Source of the DNA: Chitinophaga rhizosphaerae
Lineage (GTDB): Bacteria; Bacteroidota; Bacteroidia; Chitinophagales; Chitinophagaceae
Assembly (NCBI RefSeq): GCF_003958645.1
Contig: NZ_RXLO01000005.1
Coordinates: 124,001-188,000, forward strand
Direction of reading: 5' to 3'
DNA: 64,000 nucleotides
Below are positions 37,412 to 47,046 of the stretch, piece by piece. Numbering within the stretch: the stretch's first letter is position 1; every line of letters begins with the position of its first letter. Below the pieces are notes generated by a model that had not been told where the DNA came from, did no database searches, and saw only the letters and a program-made list of their open reading frames with translations. The position numbers and the translations under genes were made by a program.

Positions 37412-37445
37412 GGAAAGGGGCATCTGTTACAGGATGCCCCTTTCC
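37412..37445 (+). terminator. Strong stem-loop terminator after susD
   Basis: A 13-bp perfect stem, GGAAAGGGGCATC at 37412-37424 and GATGCCCCTTTCC at 37433-37445, with an 8-nt loop, 27 bp past the SusD stop. Apart from this hairpin the gap to the lipoprotein ATG at 37769 contains no supported gene. Confidence 0.8.
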
Positions 37446-37768
37446 GTATTCCAGGCCGGTGCGTTTATGCCTGCGTCACTGTTCCCTTTTCCGGAAGCCC
37501 CCGATACCGCCGCCGATCTCCGGTAATCTGTTACTGCTTTACGGCGTATGGATCGTCTGGCCCGGGCAGTATCATGAATATATATCATCAGACCGGTTGA
37601 CCGATATCAACTTTTTATGTCGGTATAATGGGTAGTTTAGCCGCCGGATGGTTTCCTGCACTGAATGGAAACTTCCTGGTCCCGGGCAGGATTTCCGCTG
37701 GTTGCGGACCGGGTTCCTGTTTGCCAATACACCGCTGCGTCGTGATTTTTCAACCTTACATCTACATT

Positions 37769-38566
37769 ATGAGATTATCACTAATCGCATCCGCATGTGT
37801 ATTGCTGGCCGGGTACCTGCTATCCGGATGCCATACCGACCCTCATTTGCACCCCGGCAAACCATACTGCAAAATTACCAAGGTAAAAGGGGACCTGAAT
37901 TTTTCAGGCCCGGTTGATTCTTTCGTGATCACCTACAACCACAAAGGTAACCCGGTCAGCATGGTCCGCGGTTTTGTGGGAACGGGCTCCCCCAATTATT
38001 TATTTCTTTACGACCAAAAGGGAAGGATGACTGATTTTTATGGCGTTTATGAAAATCCTTCCTCGTTCGACGTCTGGCACCGGTATTATTACGATGCCCG
38101 GAACAGGATCATTCTCGATTCCACGTACGAGTTCGGAGAAGTGGGGCCGGGTAACAAGCCGCTTCCAAGCCCGGGCCGGCCTTATCTTGGCGTTCGCAAT
38201 ATTTCCACTTACACGTACGATCAATTCGACCGGATCGTCAAATCTACCGACACTTACGGACGGGATACCGTTTTTATGACCAGACGGTACAAGTACAACG
38301 TTGCGGGTAATCTTATATCGGTCGAAGAACAAACGGGCGGCGCTTCCACGACAATTACCGATAGTTACGACAATAAGATAAATTACCACCGGCTGCATCC
38401 CATCTGGCAATTCCTGGACAGGGATTACAGCGTCAATAATCCGCTCCCGGTCGCCGCTTACAATGCTTACGGGCTACCCGTCTCCCTCATGCTCTCCGGC
38501 CACAGGTACGGTTCCTTCGCTACAACGCCTTTCACTTTTGCGGACATCGAATATTCATGCAAATAA
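37769..38566 (+). CDS. Lipoprotein with YD-like repeats (tandem copy 1)
   Basis: A 265-residue lipoprotein of unknown function. The signal MRLSLIASACVLLAGYLLSG is followed by the lipobox Cys. The body has repeated beta-hairpin units such as LFLYDQKGRMTDFYG, RYYYDARNRIILD and YTYDQFDRIVKST, which resemble RHS/YD or DUF4595-type beta repeats. ATG 37769 is chosen because it opens a lipoprotein signal; upstream in-frame codons from 37628 would bury it. The next gene encodes a paralogue of exactly the same length 15 bp downstream. Confidence 0.75.
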   Translation: MRLSLIASACVLLAGYLLSGCHTDPHLHPGKPYCKITKVKGDLNFSGPVDSFVITYNHKGNPVSMVRGFVGTGSPNYLFLYDQKGRMTDFYGVYENPSSFDVWHRYYYDARNRIILDSTYEFGEVGPGNKPLPSPGRPYLGVRNISTYTYDQFDRIVKSTDTYGRDTVFMTRRYKYNVAGNLISVEEQTGGASTTITDSYDNKINYHRLHPIWQFLDRDYSVNNPLPVAAYNAYGLPVSLMLSGHRYGSFATTPFTFADIEYSCK

Positions 38567-38581
38567 ATCAATCCGGTTTTT

Positions 38582-39379
38582 ATGAAAAAGTCATTACTTC
38601 TTATAACGGGTTGTATGCTGGTCTTTACAGTCCAGTATCTTTCCGGGTGCAACAAATACCATGACGTAATTCCCCATACGGCGGGTTGCCAGATCGTTAA
38701 AATGAACGGGGGACTTTTTATCGGCGATTCCCTGGTGATCGCTTACGACCACAAGGACCGGCCGCTCAGCATGACCCGCGGGTCTGTAGGCACCGGTTCT
38801 CCGAATTACCTGTTCCGCTACGACAAAAAGGGGCGACTGACCGATTTCTACAGCGTCTATGAACCGCCGAACCCGTATTTCGAGAACTGGCACCGGTACC
38901 AATATGACGACAGGAACCGGATCATCACAGACACCAGTTTCTCCTTCGGTTACGTTGGGCCGGGGATGCCGCTGCCCGCGCCGGAACAGGGGCATCTGTA
39001 CGTAGGCAACGTTTCCACCTACAAATACGACGGCGAGAACAGGATCATCCAGGCAACGGATTTCTACGGCCTGGCAACGCTCATCACCGCCAACTACACT
39101 TATAACAGGCAGGGCAATCTGGAGAAGATCGTCTGGCAGTCGGGCGGCAGCAGTTCAACGCAGACCTTCAGCTACGACAATAAGATCAGCCTGCGCCGCA
39201 CCAACCCCGTGTGGCAGTTCCTGGACCGGGATTACAGCGTCAACAATTCGATGAAGGTGTCGTCTTACAACAGGTACGGATTGCCGGTGGACGTGGATTT
39301 TAGCGGTCACGGAAGCGGAACGTTCGCAACCGTGCAGATTTCCGCCACGTCGATCACCTACGATTGCCGGCATAATTGA
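38582..39379 (+). CDS. Lipoprotein with YD-like repeats (tandem copy 2)
   Basis: A 265-residue paralogue of the previous protein. Signal MKKSLLLITGCMLVFTVQYL then LSGC lipobox. Shared segments include GTGSPNYLF, WQFLDRDYSVNN and the YD-like units FRYDKKGRLTDFYS and YQYDDRNRIITD. The pair arose by tandem duplication and has diverged over most of its length. Function not known; surface or periplasmic location inferred from the lipobox. Confidence 0.75.
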   Translation: MKKSLLLITGCMLVFTVQYLSGCNKYHDVIPHTAGCQIVKMNGGLFIGDSLVIAYDHKDRPLSMTRGSVGTGSPNYLFRYDKKGRLTDFYSVYEPPNPYFENWHRYQYDDRNRIITDTSFSFGYVGPGMPLPAPEQGHLYVGNVSTYKYDGENRIIQATDFYGLATLITANYTYNRQGNLEKIVWQSGGSSSTQTFSYDNKISLRRTNPVWQFLDRDYSVNNSMKVSSYNRYGLPVDVDFSGHGSGTFATVQISATSITYDCRHN

Positions 39380-39399
39380 CGGCCTGCGGGCATCCTGTA

Positions 39400-40110
39400 T
39401 CATTTAAAAGCCTCGTGCATGGCGCGGATCAATTGCCGGCCGTTCCATCTGCCATCGACCATTATCCGCCTCACCGAAAATTCCGGTGATGTGCTTGACT
39501 TTTTTTCCGATAGCTGGAAAGCCACTTTATACCCTGCTTTTTTTACCTGCGCCACGATAGTTTCGTTCCAGAAGCCGTAGGGATAGGCGAATAGGGTAAC
39601 GGGGGCGCCGGTGATCCGCTCCAGCGTGGCTTTGGTGCCGGTTAACTGTATTTGCGTGTCGGGGAACCCGCCTTCGCCGGTAATGCGCGGGTGGTCCCAG
39701 GTATGAGAGCCGATCCAGTGCCCATGTGCATGTAAGGTCCTGATCTGGCCGGTGGTCAGATATCCTTTTTTGCCGATGGTAACGGTCATGATGAAAAATA
39801 CACCCCTGAAACCGGCTTCCTCCAGGGCCGGCGCGGCGGTGAGGAAATGGTCGGCATGGGAGTCGTCGAACGTAATGATGACGGATTTCGGTGGGAGCGG
39901 GGCGCCTTTTGCCAGCAGCGCGGGGTCTGGCGTATGGTAACCGCTGTCGCGCAGCGTTTGCAGTTGCTGCCGGAATGTTGCGGGGGATACGTGCAGCATG
40001 TCGCCCGCCCCCGGCGCCGCCAGGTTATGGTAGCAAATTACCGGCACCTGGGCGCCGGCAGGCTGGAGCGTGGTCGCGAACGATTGCAGGAGGTAAAAGA
40101 TCAACCACAT
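39400..40110 (-). CDS. Polysaccharide deacetylase family protein
   Basis: A 236-residue NodB-homology protein. An N-terminal hydrophobic signal (WLIFYLLQSFATTLQPAG) suggests export. Metal/catalytic motif 1 is ITFDDSHADH and motif 2 is SHTWDHP, with motif 3-like LFAYPYGFWNE. Such enzymes remove N- or O-acetyl groups from chitin, peptidoglycan or other glycans using a divalent metal. It is convergent with the tandem lipoproteins (20 bp apart). Confidence 0.88.
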   Translation of the reverse strand: MWLIFYLLQSFATTLQPAGAQVPVICYHNLAAPGAGDMLHVSPATFRQQLQTLRDSGYHTPDPALLAKGAPLPPKSVIITFDDSHADHFLTAAPALEEAGFRGVFFIMTVTIGKKGYLTTGQIRTLHAHGHWIGSHTWDHPRITGEGGFPDTQIQLTGTKATLERITGAPVTLFAYPYGFWNETIVAQVKKAGYKVAFQLSEKKSSTSPEFSVRRIMVDGRWNGRQLIRAMHEAFK

Positions 40111-40232
40111 ATATTAAGGTTTGTCGGATTCGTCCGGCCTGTTGAAAGTCAGTTGCGCCACCCGGTTATGACCGATGTCTGCTGCAGGGGGAGGGCCTGC
40201 CGTCAGGAGCAACGGGGTGTGAACGGGGAAGG

Positions 40233-40898
40233 TCAATTCCGCTGCTGTTGGGCCAATTGCTTCGCCTGCTGCTTTCTCCATTTATCGAGGATATGCAGTG
40301 TTTTCTTTTGATGGTTGCTGAACGCGGAGATATCTTCCAGCAAACTTTCCATAACCGGTATTTGCCCCCGCGGCGGCTGCATTTTTTCGAAGCCGGGAAG
40401 TTTGTAGACGCATCCCGAAATGAATTCGAAAAACCCCTTGATGGCGCGTAAGAATTCCGAGACGATGTTGGACAGCTGAAGCAGGAATTCTGGGCCGAAT
40501 ACTTCTTTCGGGCTGGTGCCGTTTTCGTTTCCCGTCAAATGCTCGGAGATGCGCAGCAATACGTTTTCCTGGTATACGGAAAGTATCCTCCGGAAAGTAT
40601 CCAGCGTGTCGTACAACTGTTTGCTGGCGGCGCTCCGGCTGCCCATGGTGCCGGTGAGCAGGAGCCTTTCCATCAGGCGGATGGATAAGGGAAGGTCGTA
40701 TTGGCGGAACTTGAGGTGCAATATCTGCGGGGCGGTATTGTTCCGTTCCTGGTATGCCAGCACGGCCACCGTATCGTCTGCCGCGGCGTAACATTTGTAA
40801 ATGAACGGGCCGCATTCTGTGAGCGGCGTCATTGGGAGCGGCGCGAAATTTCCCCAGAATTTCTTGAGTAATTGTTTTTGTCTTATTGGCAGGCTCAT
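40233..40898 (-). CDS. Hypothetical protein
   Basis: A 221-residue soluble protein of no family that I recognise. It has a short beta-like N-terminal part (about 28-75, with FIYKCYAAADDTVAVLAYQE) and a long mainly helical C-terminal part (about 90-221) ending in a Lys/Gln-rich tail (KWRKQQAKQLAQQQRN). No signal peptide and no Cys motif. It stands alone between the deacetylase and the export operon. Confidence 0.6.
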   Translation of the reverse strand: MSLPIRQKQLLKKFWGNFAPLPMTPLTECGPFIYKCYAAADDTVAVLAYQERNNTAPQILHLKFRQYDLPLSIRLMERLLLTGTMGSRSAASKQLYDTLDTFRRILSVYQENVLLRISEHLTGNENGTSPKEVFGPEFLLQLSNIVSEFLRAIKGFFEFISGCVYKLPGFEKMQPPRGQIPVMESLLEDISAFSNHQKKTLHILDKWRKQQAKQLAQQQRN

Positions 40899-41190
40899 TT
40901 TGAAATTGTTTGGGTTAAGAGATAGAATCCGGGCACGGGGCCGGATACAAATATCACGGAACCCGGCGTACCGGAAGATGACGCCACGAGGCCCCTGCGC
41001 TGATACAAATCACCGTTGCCGGGTCTATGAGAGAATATGACATATATGGGGCGTTGTAATGGGGAAACGGCTGCAATCAGCGCCGGAAGCGGGGTGATCA
41101 GGATCAGCGGTGGCCCGCATGGCGGTCATGGCCGGCGGCCGGGAATCTCGTTATTTTTAATATGGCAGCGTTAACGGCTGCATATCGCTT

Positions 41191-42270
41191 ATGAAAATGC
41201 TCCTCCTCACCGTTCTGATGTTACCTTTTTGTTCCTGTACCGGGCACCGGGAAAAGATACGGCCGGACAGGGAAGACATAACCGAATCGGTGTACGCTTC
41301 CGGTATCGTGAAAAGCGGCCATCAGTACGAGGTATTTTCCACGGTAAACGGCATCGCGGCCAGGTGGCTGGTAAAGGAAGGCGGCATGGTGGGAAACAGG
41401 CAGCCCATTCTCGAAGTACTGGGGGAAGCGGCGCGCCTGCAGGCGGAAAACGCTTCCATCGTGGCACAGAACGCCGCCCGCCAGGCCAACAGCCGGCGGA
41501 TCGAAGAGCTGCGGATCCATGTAGAAGACGCGAAGTTGAGAATGGACCAGTCTGCGGTGGACCTGCAGCGGCAGCGGAACCTCTGGGCGCAGCAGATCGG
41601 AAGCCGTAACGAGCTGGAGCAGCGGGAACTGGCCTGGAAGAGCGCCCAAAACGCCTATGCATCCGCCCGCTTGCGCTACGACGAACTGCAGCGCGAGATC
41701 GGGTTCGGAGAAAAGCAGGCATTGAAAAACCTGGAGATCTCCCGTTCCGCCGAGGCCGACCATTCCGTAAAAAGCGAACGCGGCGGAAAACTGTTCTTCA
41801 CGTTCGTGGAGGAAGGGGAAATGGTCAATACCCAGCAACCTGTTGCCGTTATCGGCGATCCCGGCTCCTTTATACTCGAATTACAGGTAGACGAATACGA
41901 CGTGGCGCAAATACGGCAAGGCCAGCATGTTGCGGTGTCTATGGACAGTTATAAGGGGCAGGTGTTCGACGCCGTTGTGGAAACGCTGAAGCCGTATATG
42001 AACGAAAGAACGAAAACCTTTACCGTGGAAGCGCTGTTCCTCCGGCCGCCGCCCGCTTTATATCCCAACCTGACCTGCGAAGCCAACATCATCGTCGCCC
42101 AAAGGAAACAGGTGCTGACCATCCCGCGTTCGTACCTGCTGGACGGGAATTTCGTGCTGCTGGAAAACGGCCGGCGGCAGCAGGTGTCCACAGGCCTGAT
42201 GGATTACCGGAAAGTCGAGATCACCGGTGGAATAACGCCGGATAACGTCATCCTTAAACCTGAGAAATGA
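41191..42270 (+). CDS. Periplasmic adaptor (HlyD/MacA-like) lipoprotein of an ABC export system
   Basis: A 359-residue membrane-fusion protein. Signal MKMLLLTVLMLPFCSC with a lipobox Cys. Barrel-sandwich half-motif (VFSTVNGIAARWLVKEGGMV), a coiled-coil hairpin (about 90-170, rich in A, E, Q and R), the second half-motif (FVEEGEMVNTQQPVAVIGD), then the beta-barrel domain. It overlaps the permease gene by 4 bp. With the next two genes it forms a MacAB-type tripartite system; the outer-membrane partner is not in this window. A near-palindrome GCAGCGTTAACGGCTGC lies just before the start. Confidence 0.85.
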   Translation: MKMLLLTVLMLPFCSCTGHREKIRPDREDITESVYASGIVKSGHQYEVFSTVNGIAARWLVKEGGMVGNRQPILEVLGEAARLQAENASIVAQNAARQANSRRIEELRIHVEDAKLRMDQSAVDLQRQRNLWAQQIGSRNELEQRELAWKSAQNAYASARLRYDELQREIGFGEKQALKNLEISRSAEADHSVKSERGGKLFFTFVEEGEMVNTQQPVAVIGDPGSFILELQVDEYDVAQIRQGQHVAVSMDSYKGQVFDAVVETLKPYMNERTKTFTVEALFLRPPPALYPNLTCEANIIVAQRKQVLTIPRSYLLDGNFVLLENGRRQQVSTGLMDYRKVEITGGITPDNVILKPEK

Positions 42271-43520
42271 AACTTGCCATCGATATTGCCCGTTCGTTGC
42301 TGATGGCCCGGTGGCGGCAAACGTTGGTTGCGGCCATCGGCGTAACCTTCAGTGTTGGTATGTTCGTGGCGTTGCTGGGATTCATGGAAGGCTTGAACGG
42401 AATGCTGGACTCCCTTTTCCTGAACCGTACGCCCCATATCCGGCTGTATAACGAAGTAAAACCGGCGGCGGTCCAGCCGGTAATGCTGCTGCCCGCTTAC
42501 CGGTCCGGCCATCATTTCATCCATTCCGTGAAGCCGAAAGGCAGCCGTACGGAAATCCATAACAGCGCTGCCATCATGCAGGCCTTGCGGCAAGACGGGC
42601 GCGTGGCCGGGATTGCGCCGAAAGTGGCCATGGAGGTGTTTTTCAACGAGGGACCTTCAGATATTGCGGCTTCCGTCAATGGTATCGACGTACTACAGGA
42701 AAACGCCCTGTTCCATTTTTCGGAATACGTGCAGGCCGGCGATCCCGCCAGCCTGGAAAAAGTGCCCAACAGCATTATCCTGGGAAAGGCGCTGGCAGAA
42801 AGGTTGTTGACGGATGTGGGAGAACGGGTGCAACTGACCACGCCGGGCGGCGAGCGTTTCACCCTAAAGGTGGTGGCCCTGTGGCAGTCCGGCATCCAGG
42901 ATTTCGACCGCATCCAGAGTTTCACGTCCCTGGCCACGGCCCGGAAACTGTCTGGCAAAACGGGCAATTTCGTGACCGACATACAGATCAGGCTGAACAA
43001 CATCGACGACGCGCCGGCATTGGCAAAAATGTATGGCCAGATGTTCAACACCAGCGCGCAGGATGTACAGACGCTCAGCGCAGAGTTCGAGACCGGTAGT
43101 TTCATCCGCTCGCTGATTTCCTACGTTGTCGGCATCACATTGCTCACGGTGTCTGGGTTCGGGATTTATAACATACTGAATATGATGATCTATGAAAAAA
43201 TGGATACGATCGCTATCCTGAAAGCCACCGGTTTTTCAGGGAAAGACGTGCGGCGTATATTCACCATAATGGCGTTGAGCATCGGTGTTTTCGGCGGGCT
43301 CGCCGGGTTGCTGTTCGGGGGCATGCTTTCGGTAGGCATCGACCAGGTGCCGTTCCGGACCACTTCGCTGCCCACGGTTACCACTTACCCTGTCAGCTAC
43401 GAACCGTTCATCTACATCATCGGCGCCGTATTTTCTTTATTGTTCACCTGGCTGGCGGGATGGCTGCCGTCGAGAAAGGCGGGCACCATCGATCCGGTCA
43501 TAATCATCAGGGGGAAATAG
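42267..43520 (+). CDS. ABC transporter permease (MacB/FtsX-like)
   Basis: A 417-residue permease with four transmembrane segments: one at the N terminus (TLVAAIGVTFSVGMFVALLG), a large periplasmic domain (about 50-270), and three near the C terminus (SYVVGITLLTVSGFGIYNIL, a segment at IMALSIGVFGGLAGLLFGG, and IIGAVFSLLFTWLAGWLP). The motif KMDTIAILKATGFSGKDVRR before the third segment is typical of MacB/LolC-type FtsX domains. Translationally coupled to the adaptor gene. Confidence 0.88.
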   Translation: MKLAIDIARSLLMARWRQTLVAAIGVTFSVGMFVALLGFMEGLNGMLDSLFLNRTPHIRLYNEVKPAAVQPVMLLPAYRSGHHFIHSVKPKGSRTEIHNSAAIMQALRQDGRVAGIAPKVAMEVFFNEGPSDIAASVNGIDVLQENALFHFSEYVQAGDPASLEKVPNSIILGKALAERLLTDVGERVQLTTPGGERFTLKVVALWQSGIQDFDRIQSFTSLATARKLSGKTGNFVTDIQIRLNNIDDAPALAKMYGQMFNTSAQDVQTLSAEFETGSFIRSLISYVVGITLLTVSGFGIYNILNMMIYEKMDTIAILKATGFSGKDVRRIFTIMALSIGVFGGLAGLLFGGMLSVGIDQVPFRTTSLPTVTTYPVSYEPFIYIIGAVFSLLFTWLAGWLPSRKAGTIDPVIIIRGK

Positions 43521-43522
43521 CC

Positions 43523-44203
43523 ATGGGAGAGATTATCCTGGAAGCGAGGAATGTCAATAAATACTTCCATGACCCGGTGGAAGTAAAGGTGCTGGACGGT
43601 ATCGGGTTAAGCGTCAATAAGGGCGAGTTCGCGACCATCACCGGCAAGTCGGGCTGCGGCAAATCCACCCTGTTATACATCCTGTCTACGATGGACACGG
43701 ATTACGAAGGAGAATTGAACATAGACGGTGAGCAGATGAAAGGAAAGAACGAAGCAGCACTGGCCCGGGTGCGGAGCGGGAAGATCGGTTTCGTATTCCA
43801 GTTCCATTACCTGCTCAACGAATTCAGCGTACTGCAGAACGTAATGTTGCCGGGCCTCAAGCTCAACCGTTTCCCTCCCGCCGAAGTGGAACAACGGGCC
43901 ATGGCCAAGCTCGATCAGCTGGGCATCGGCCCGCTCGCAAAACGGAAAGCCTATCAACTCTCGGGCGGGGAGAAACAACGCGTAGCCATTGCCCGCGCTT
44001 TGATCAACGACCCCTGTATCATCATGGGCGATGAGCCCACGGGCAACCTCGACAAGAAGAACGGGGAGCTTGTATTCGAAATATTCCGCCGGCTGGCGGA
44101 AGAATACCGCCAGACGCTGCTGATCGTCACCCACGACCAGGAATTCGCTTCCCGGACAGACAGGGTCATCCGGATGGAGGACGGGAAGATCGTCCAAAGC
44201 TAA
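43523..44203 (+). CDS. ABC transporter ATP-binding protein (MacB/LolD-like)
   Basis: A 226-residue ATPase: Walker A GKSGCGKST, Q-loop VFQFHYLL, signature LSGGEKQRVAIARAL, Walker B CIIMGDEPTGNLD, and H-switch LLIVTHDQEFA. The start is ATG 43523, 2 bp after the permease stop; an upstream in-frame ATG at 43460 lies inside the permease. Energises the export system. It is convergent with the PEP synthase gene 29 bp away. Confidence 0.92.
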   Translation: MGEIILEARNVNKYFHDPVEVKVLDGIGLSVNKGEFATITGKSGCGKSTLLYILSTMDTDYEGELNIDGEQMKGKNEAALARVRSGKIGFVFQFHYLLNEFSVLQNVMLPGLKLNRFPPAEVEQRAMAKLDQLGIGPLAKRKAYQLSGGEKQRVAIARALINDPCIIMGDEPTGNLDKKNGELVFEIFRRLAEEYRQTLLIVTHDQEFASRTDRVIRMEDGKIVQS

Positions 44204-44232
44204 TGCCGGAGCAGGGACTACGGATGCACAAC

Positions 44233-46644
44233 TCACCTGGCCTTCCCGGGGCCGCCCGCGAATGCGGGAAGTTTCAATTTCAGCTCGGCTTCGTACACCT
44301 TCTTCCTTCCCGTGTAAAATGCATCTGGCGTAAACGAGATGCCGGTAATACCGTTTGCCACGAGGAAAGCAGCATAGTCTGGCAGATCGCTCGGTGCCTG
44401 TCCGCAAAAACCGACGGGCACACCGGCCTCGTGGGCATGGCGGATCATTTCAGCCACCATGTATTTGCAGGCATGGTCATCTTCCGAATACACCTTCGAC
44501 AGGATGGCGGAATCGCGATCTACGCCGAGTACCAGTTGGGTAAGGTCGTTGGAGCCGATGGAGAACCCATCGAATATTTCAGCGAAACGTGCAGCGTCGA
44601 CTACGTTAGACGGGATCTCCGCCATTACGTAAGTTTCCAGGCCGTTTACGGCGCGTACGAGGCCGGATTCCCGCATCACATCCATCACCTTTTTACCTTC
44701 ATTCACGGTCCTGCAGAATGGGATCATGATTTTTACGTTCGTCAATCCCATTTCGTCGCGCACCATTTTGACGGCCCTGCATTCCAGGGCAAAACCTTCG
44801 CGATATAAGGGATGGTAATATCTCGATGCGCCCCGGAATCCCAGCATCGGATTTTCCTCTTTCGGCTCGAATGCTTGCCCGCCAAGCAGCTGGGCATATT
44901 CGTTCGTTTTGAAGTCACTCATCCTGACGATCACTTCCCTGGGGTAAAACGCGGCGGCTACGGTAGCGATGCCGGATGCCAGGCGGTCTACGAAATACTG
45001 CGTCTTGTCTGCATACCCTTCGGTCATTTTTGCGATGGCTGCCTTTACGTTCCCGTCGGTAAGGGAGTCGTAGCGGACCAGCGCCATGGGGTGGACCTTG
45101 ACGGTATGCGTAATGATGAATTCCATGCGCAGCAGCCCGACCCCGTCGCTGGGGCGGACGGCCAGCCGGAACGCCTGGTCGGGATCGCTGAGGATGAGCA
45201 TGACCTTCGTGTGCTGCGGCGAGTGCTGAAGCGTTTCTGCGCGGCGGATCGTTTCGAAGGGAAGTGTTCCTGCATAAACACGGCCCGCTTTGCCCTCGCT
45301 GCAGGAAATCGTGATGGGCGAGCCATCTGTGATCAGGGTTGTAGCATTCCCTGTGCCGACTACCGCCGGAATACCCGTTTCCCGGGCTACGATGGCGGCA
45401 TGGCTCGTCCTGCCTCCGGAATCCGTGACGATGCCGCCCGCCTTTTTCAATAACGGGTCCCAATCGGGCGTGGTATTGGCGGTAACGATGATGTCGCCCG
45501 GGTGCAGGGAGCCCGCTTCCAGCGGAGACTTCAGGAGCCGGGCGCGGCCGGTGGCGATGCGGTTTCCGATCGCTTCGCCCTGCACCAGCAATTTCCCGGT
45601 ACCCGTCAGCCGGTATTCCACCTCATCCGCCGCCACGGCATGCGTGTGGACGGTTTCCGGACGCGCCTGGAGAATGTACAGGGACCCGGATTGGCCGTCT
45701 TTGGCCCATTCAATGTCCATCGGACATTTATAGTGCTGTTCGATCTCCAGGGACCAGGTGGCGAGGGTTTGGATTTCGTTTTCATCCAATACGGGCTTTG
45801 CCTGCAGCTCAACCGGCGTGGCGATGCGTTCCAATTCGCCGGGCAGGGCATTGGGCGCATAACGGAGGATCGTTTCCTTTCTGCCGGTCTTATGCTGGAA
45901 TATTGCTTTTTTATTGAGATACAGCGCGGGTTTGAAAAGATAGAACTCATCCGGCTCAACGGTTCCCTGGACGATATTTTCGCCGAGCCCCCAAACGCCG
46001 GATACCAGGATGATTTCCTTGTTGCCGCTTTCCGGTTCGAGGGTGAAGATTACGCCGGAACATCCATTGCCAGCGTCTACCATACGCTGGATACCGACGG
46101 AAATGGCGACGGTTTTATGCACGATGCCGCGTTCTTCGCGGTATTTGATGGCCCTGTCCGTGAACAGGGAAGCGAAACACCGGCATACTGCATCCAGCAG
46201 GGCGTTTTCTCCGCTGATATGCAGAAAAGATTCGTGCTGGCCGGCGAAACTCGCAGCGGGCAGGTCTTCGGCGGTGGCGCTGCTTCGTACGGCTACGGCC
46301 GTGGCGCTGTTGCCGCCCAGATCCCGGTAAGCCTTCAACAGCTGGCCGGTGACGGCAGGCGGCAGCACGCCGGTCAGCATCCTTTCCCGTATGTCCTGGC
46401 CCAACTGGTGGAGGTTTTTGAAATCGACGCGGTCGAGGCCCTGCAGTTGGTCGAAACAGTCCCAAAGGCCGTTGAAATCGAGGAAAGCGTGGAAGGCCGC
46501 GGTAGTCAGGGCAAAACCCTCCGGCACGCGAATACCTTTACCCGACAGGGTTACAGTCATTTCCCCCAATGAAGCGTTTTTACCTCCAACAGCGGCTATG
46601 TCGGATAGCCGGATGGCGGAAAAGGGCATGATGTAATTTTCCAT
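44233..46644 (-). CDS. ppsA: Phosphoenolpyruvate synthase
   Basis: About 803 residues. Converts pyruvate and ATP to PEP, AMP and phosphate, the gluconeogenic step. ATP-grasp domain at the N terminus (VGGKNASLGEM, AVRSSATAEDLP), the swivel domain with phospho-His H415 in GGRTSHAAIVA, and the C-terminal PEP/pyruvate barrel with GSNDLTQLVLGVDRDS and the catalytic Cys in FCGQAPSD. The start MENYIMPFS (46644) fits family length; a longer in-frame start at 46728 is less likely. It may work with the keto-acid-yielding pathway of region 1, but the two are far apart and not co-regulated by any visible site. Confidence 0.95.
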   Translation of the reverse strand: MENYIMPFSAIRLSDIAAVGGKNASLGEMTVTLSGKGIRVPEGFALTTAAFHAFLDFNGLWDCFDQLQGLDRVDFKNLHQLGQDIRERMLTGVLPPAVTGQLLKAYRDLGGNSATAVAVRSSATAEDLPAASFAGQHESFLHISGENALLDAVCRCFASLFTDRAIKYREERGIVHKTVAISVGIQRMVDAGNGCSGVIFTLEPESGNKEIILVSGVWGLGENIVQGTVEPDEFYLFKPALYLNKKAIFQHKTGRKETILRYAPNALPGELERIATPVELQAKPVLDENEIQTLATWSLEIEQHYKCPMDIEWAKDGQSGSLYILQARPETVHTHAVAADEVEYRLTGTGKLLVQGEAIGNRIATGRARLLKSPLEAGSLHPGDIIVTANTTPDWDPLLKKAGGIVTDSGGRTSHAAIVARETGIPAVVGTGNATTLITDGSPITISCSEGKAGRVYAGTLPFETIRRAETLQHSPQHTKVMLILSDPDQAFRLAVRPSDGVGLLRMEFIITHTVKVHPMALVRYDSLTDGNVKAAIAKMTEGYADKTQYFVDRLASGIATVAAAFYPREVIVRMSDFKTNEYAQLLGGQAFEPKEENPMLGFRGASRYYHPLYREGFALECRAVKMVRDEMGLTNVKIMIPFCRTVNEGKKVMDVMRESGLVRAVNGLETYVMAEIPSNVVDAARFAEIFDGFSIGSNDLTQLVLGVDRDSAILSKVYSEDDHACKYMVAEMIRHAHEAGVPVGFCGQAPSDLPDYAAFLVANGITGISFTPDAFYTGRKKVYEAELKLKLPAFAGGPGKAR

Positions 46645-46889
46645 ATTGCGATTTTTGTTTTTTTCTGCTGGAGCAAAAGCTGGCAGCAGCTTCTCTTGTG
46701 TTTTCATGCTTTCCGGCGCTATTGACAATAATCCTGATACCTGTTCGCGACGGCCGGCAAGCCCATGAATAGCAGTATTGGCAACAACAAGTTCGCTGAA
46801 TTATCAGGGAAGGGAAATGATCGCCATCGCCGGCCCGATGATCTGGATCATCAGCAGCCGTCTTGCAGTAAAACGGCCAGGGGGAGGAA

Positions 46890-46919
46890 TTTGCTGTTGG
46901 ATAATTTTAACTACATTTG
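46890..46919 (+). promoter_or_regulatory. Bacteroidota-type promoter upstream of the membrane AraC regulator
   Basis: TTTG at 46890-46893, an 18-bp spacer, and TACATTTG at 46912-46919 match the Bacteroidota consensus TTTG-N19-TAnnTTTG closely. Transcription would start near 46925, giving a leader of about 120 nt before ATG 47047. Nothing else is seen in the 46645-47046 gap. Confidence 0.6.
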
Positions 46920-47046
46920 TGCTTGATTATCAAGAAAAAGGGCGTAGAATCTCTCTTGTTGTCTGCATTCAATTGCCCAATTTAGCGGGGGGATATTTTG
47001 TTTATGTAACGATTGCACGTAGAAAGCGATGCGTAAAATAAAATGA

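Noticed and set aside
45502..46572. A 356-codon plus-strand frame opposite PEP synthase.
   Set aside because: The PEP synthase frame contains all catalytic motifs; the opposite frame has none.
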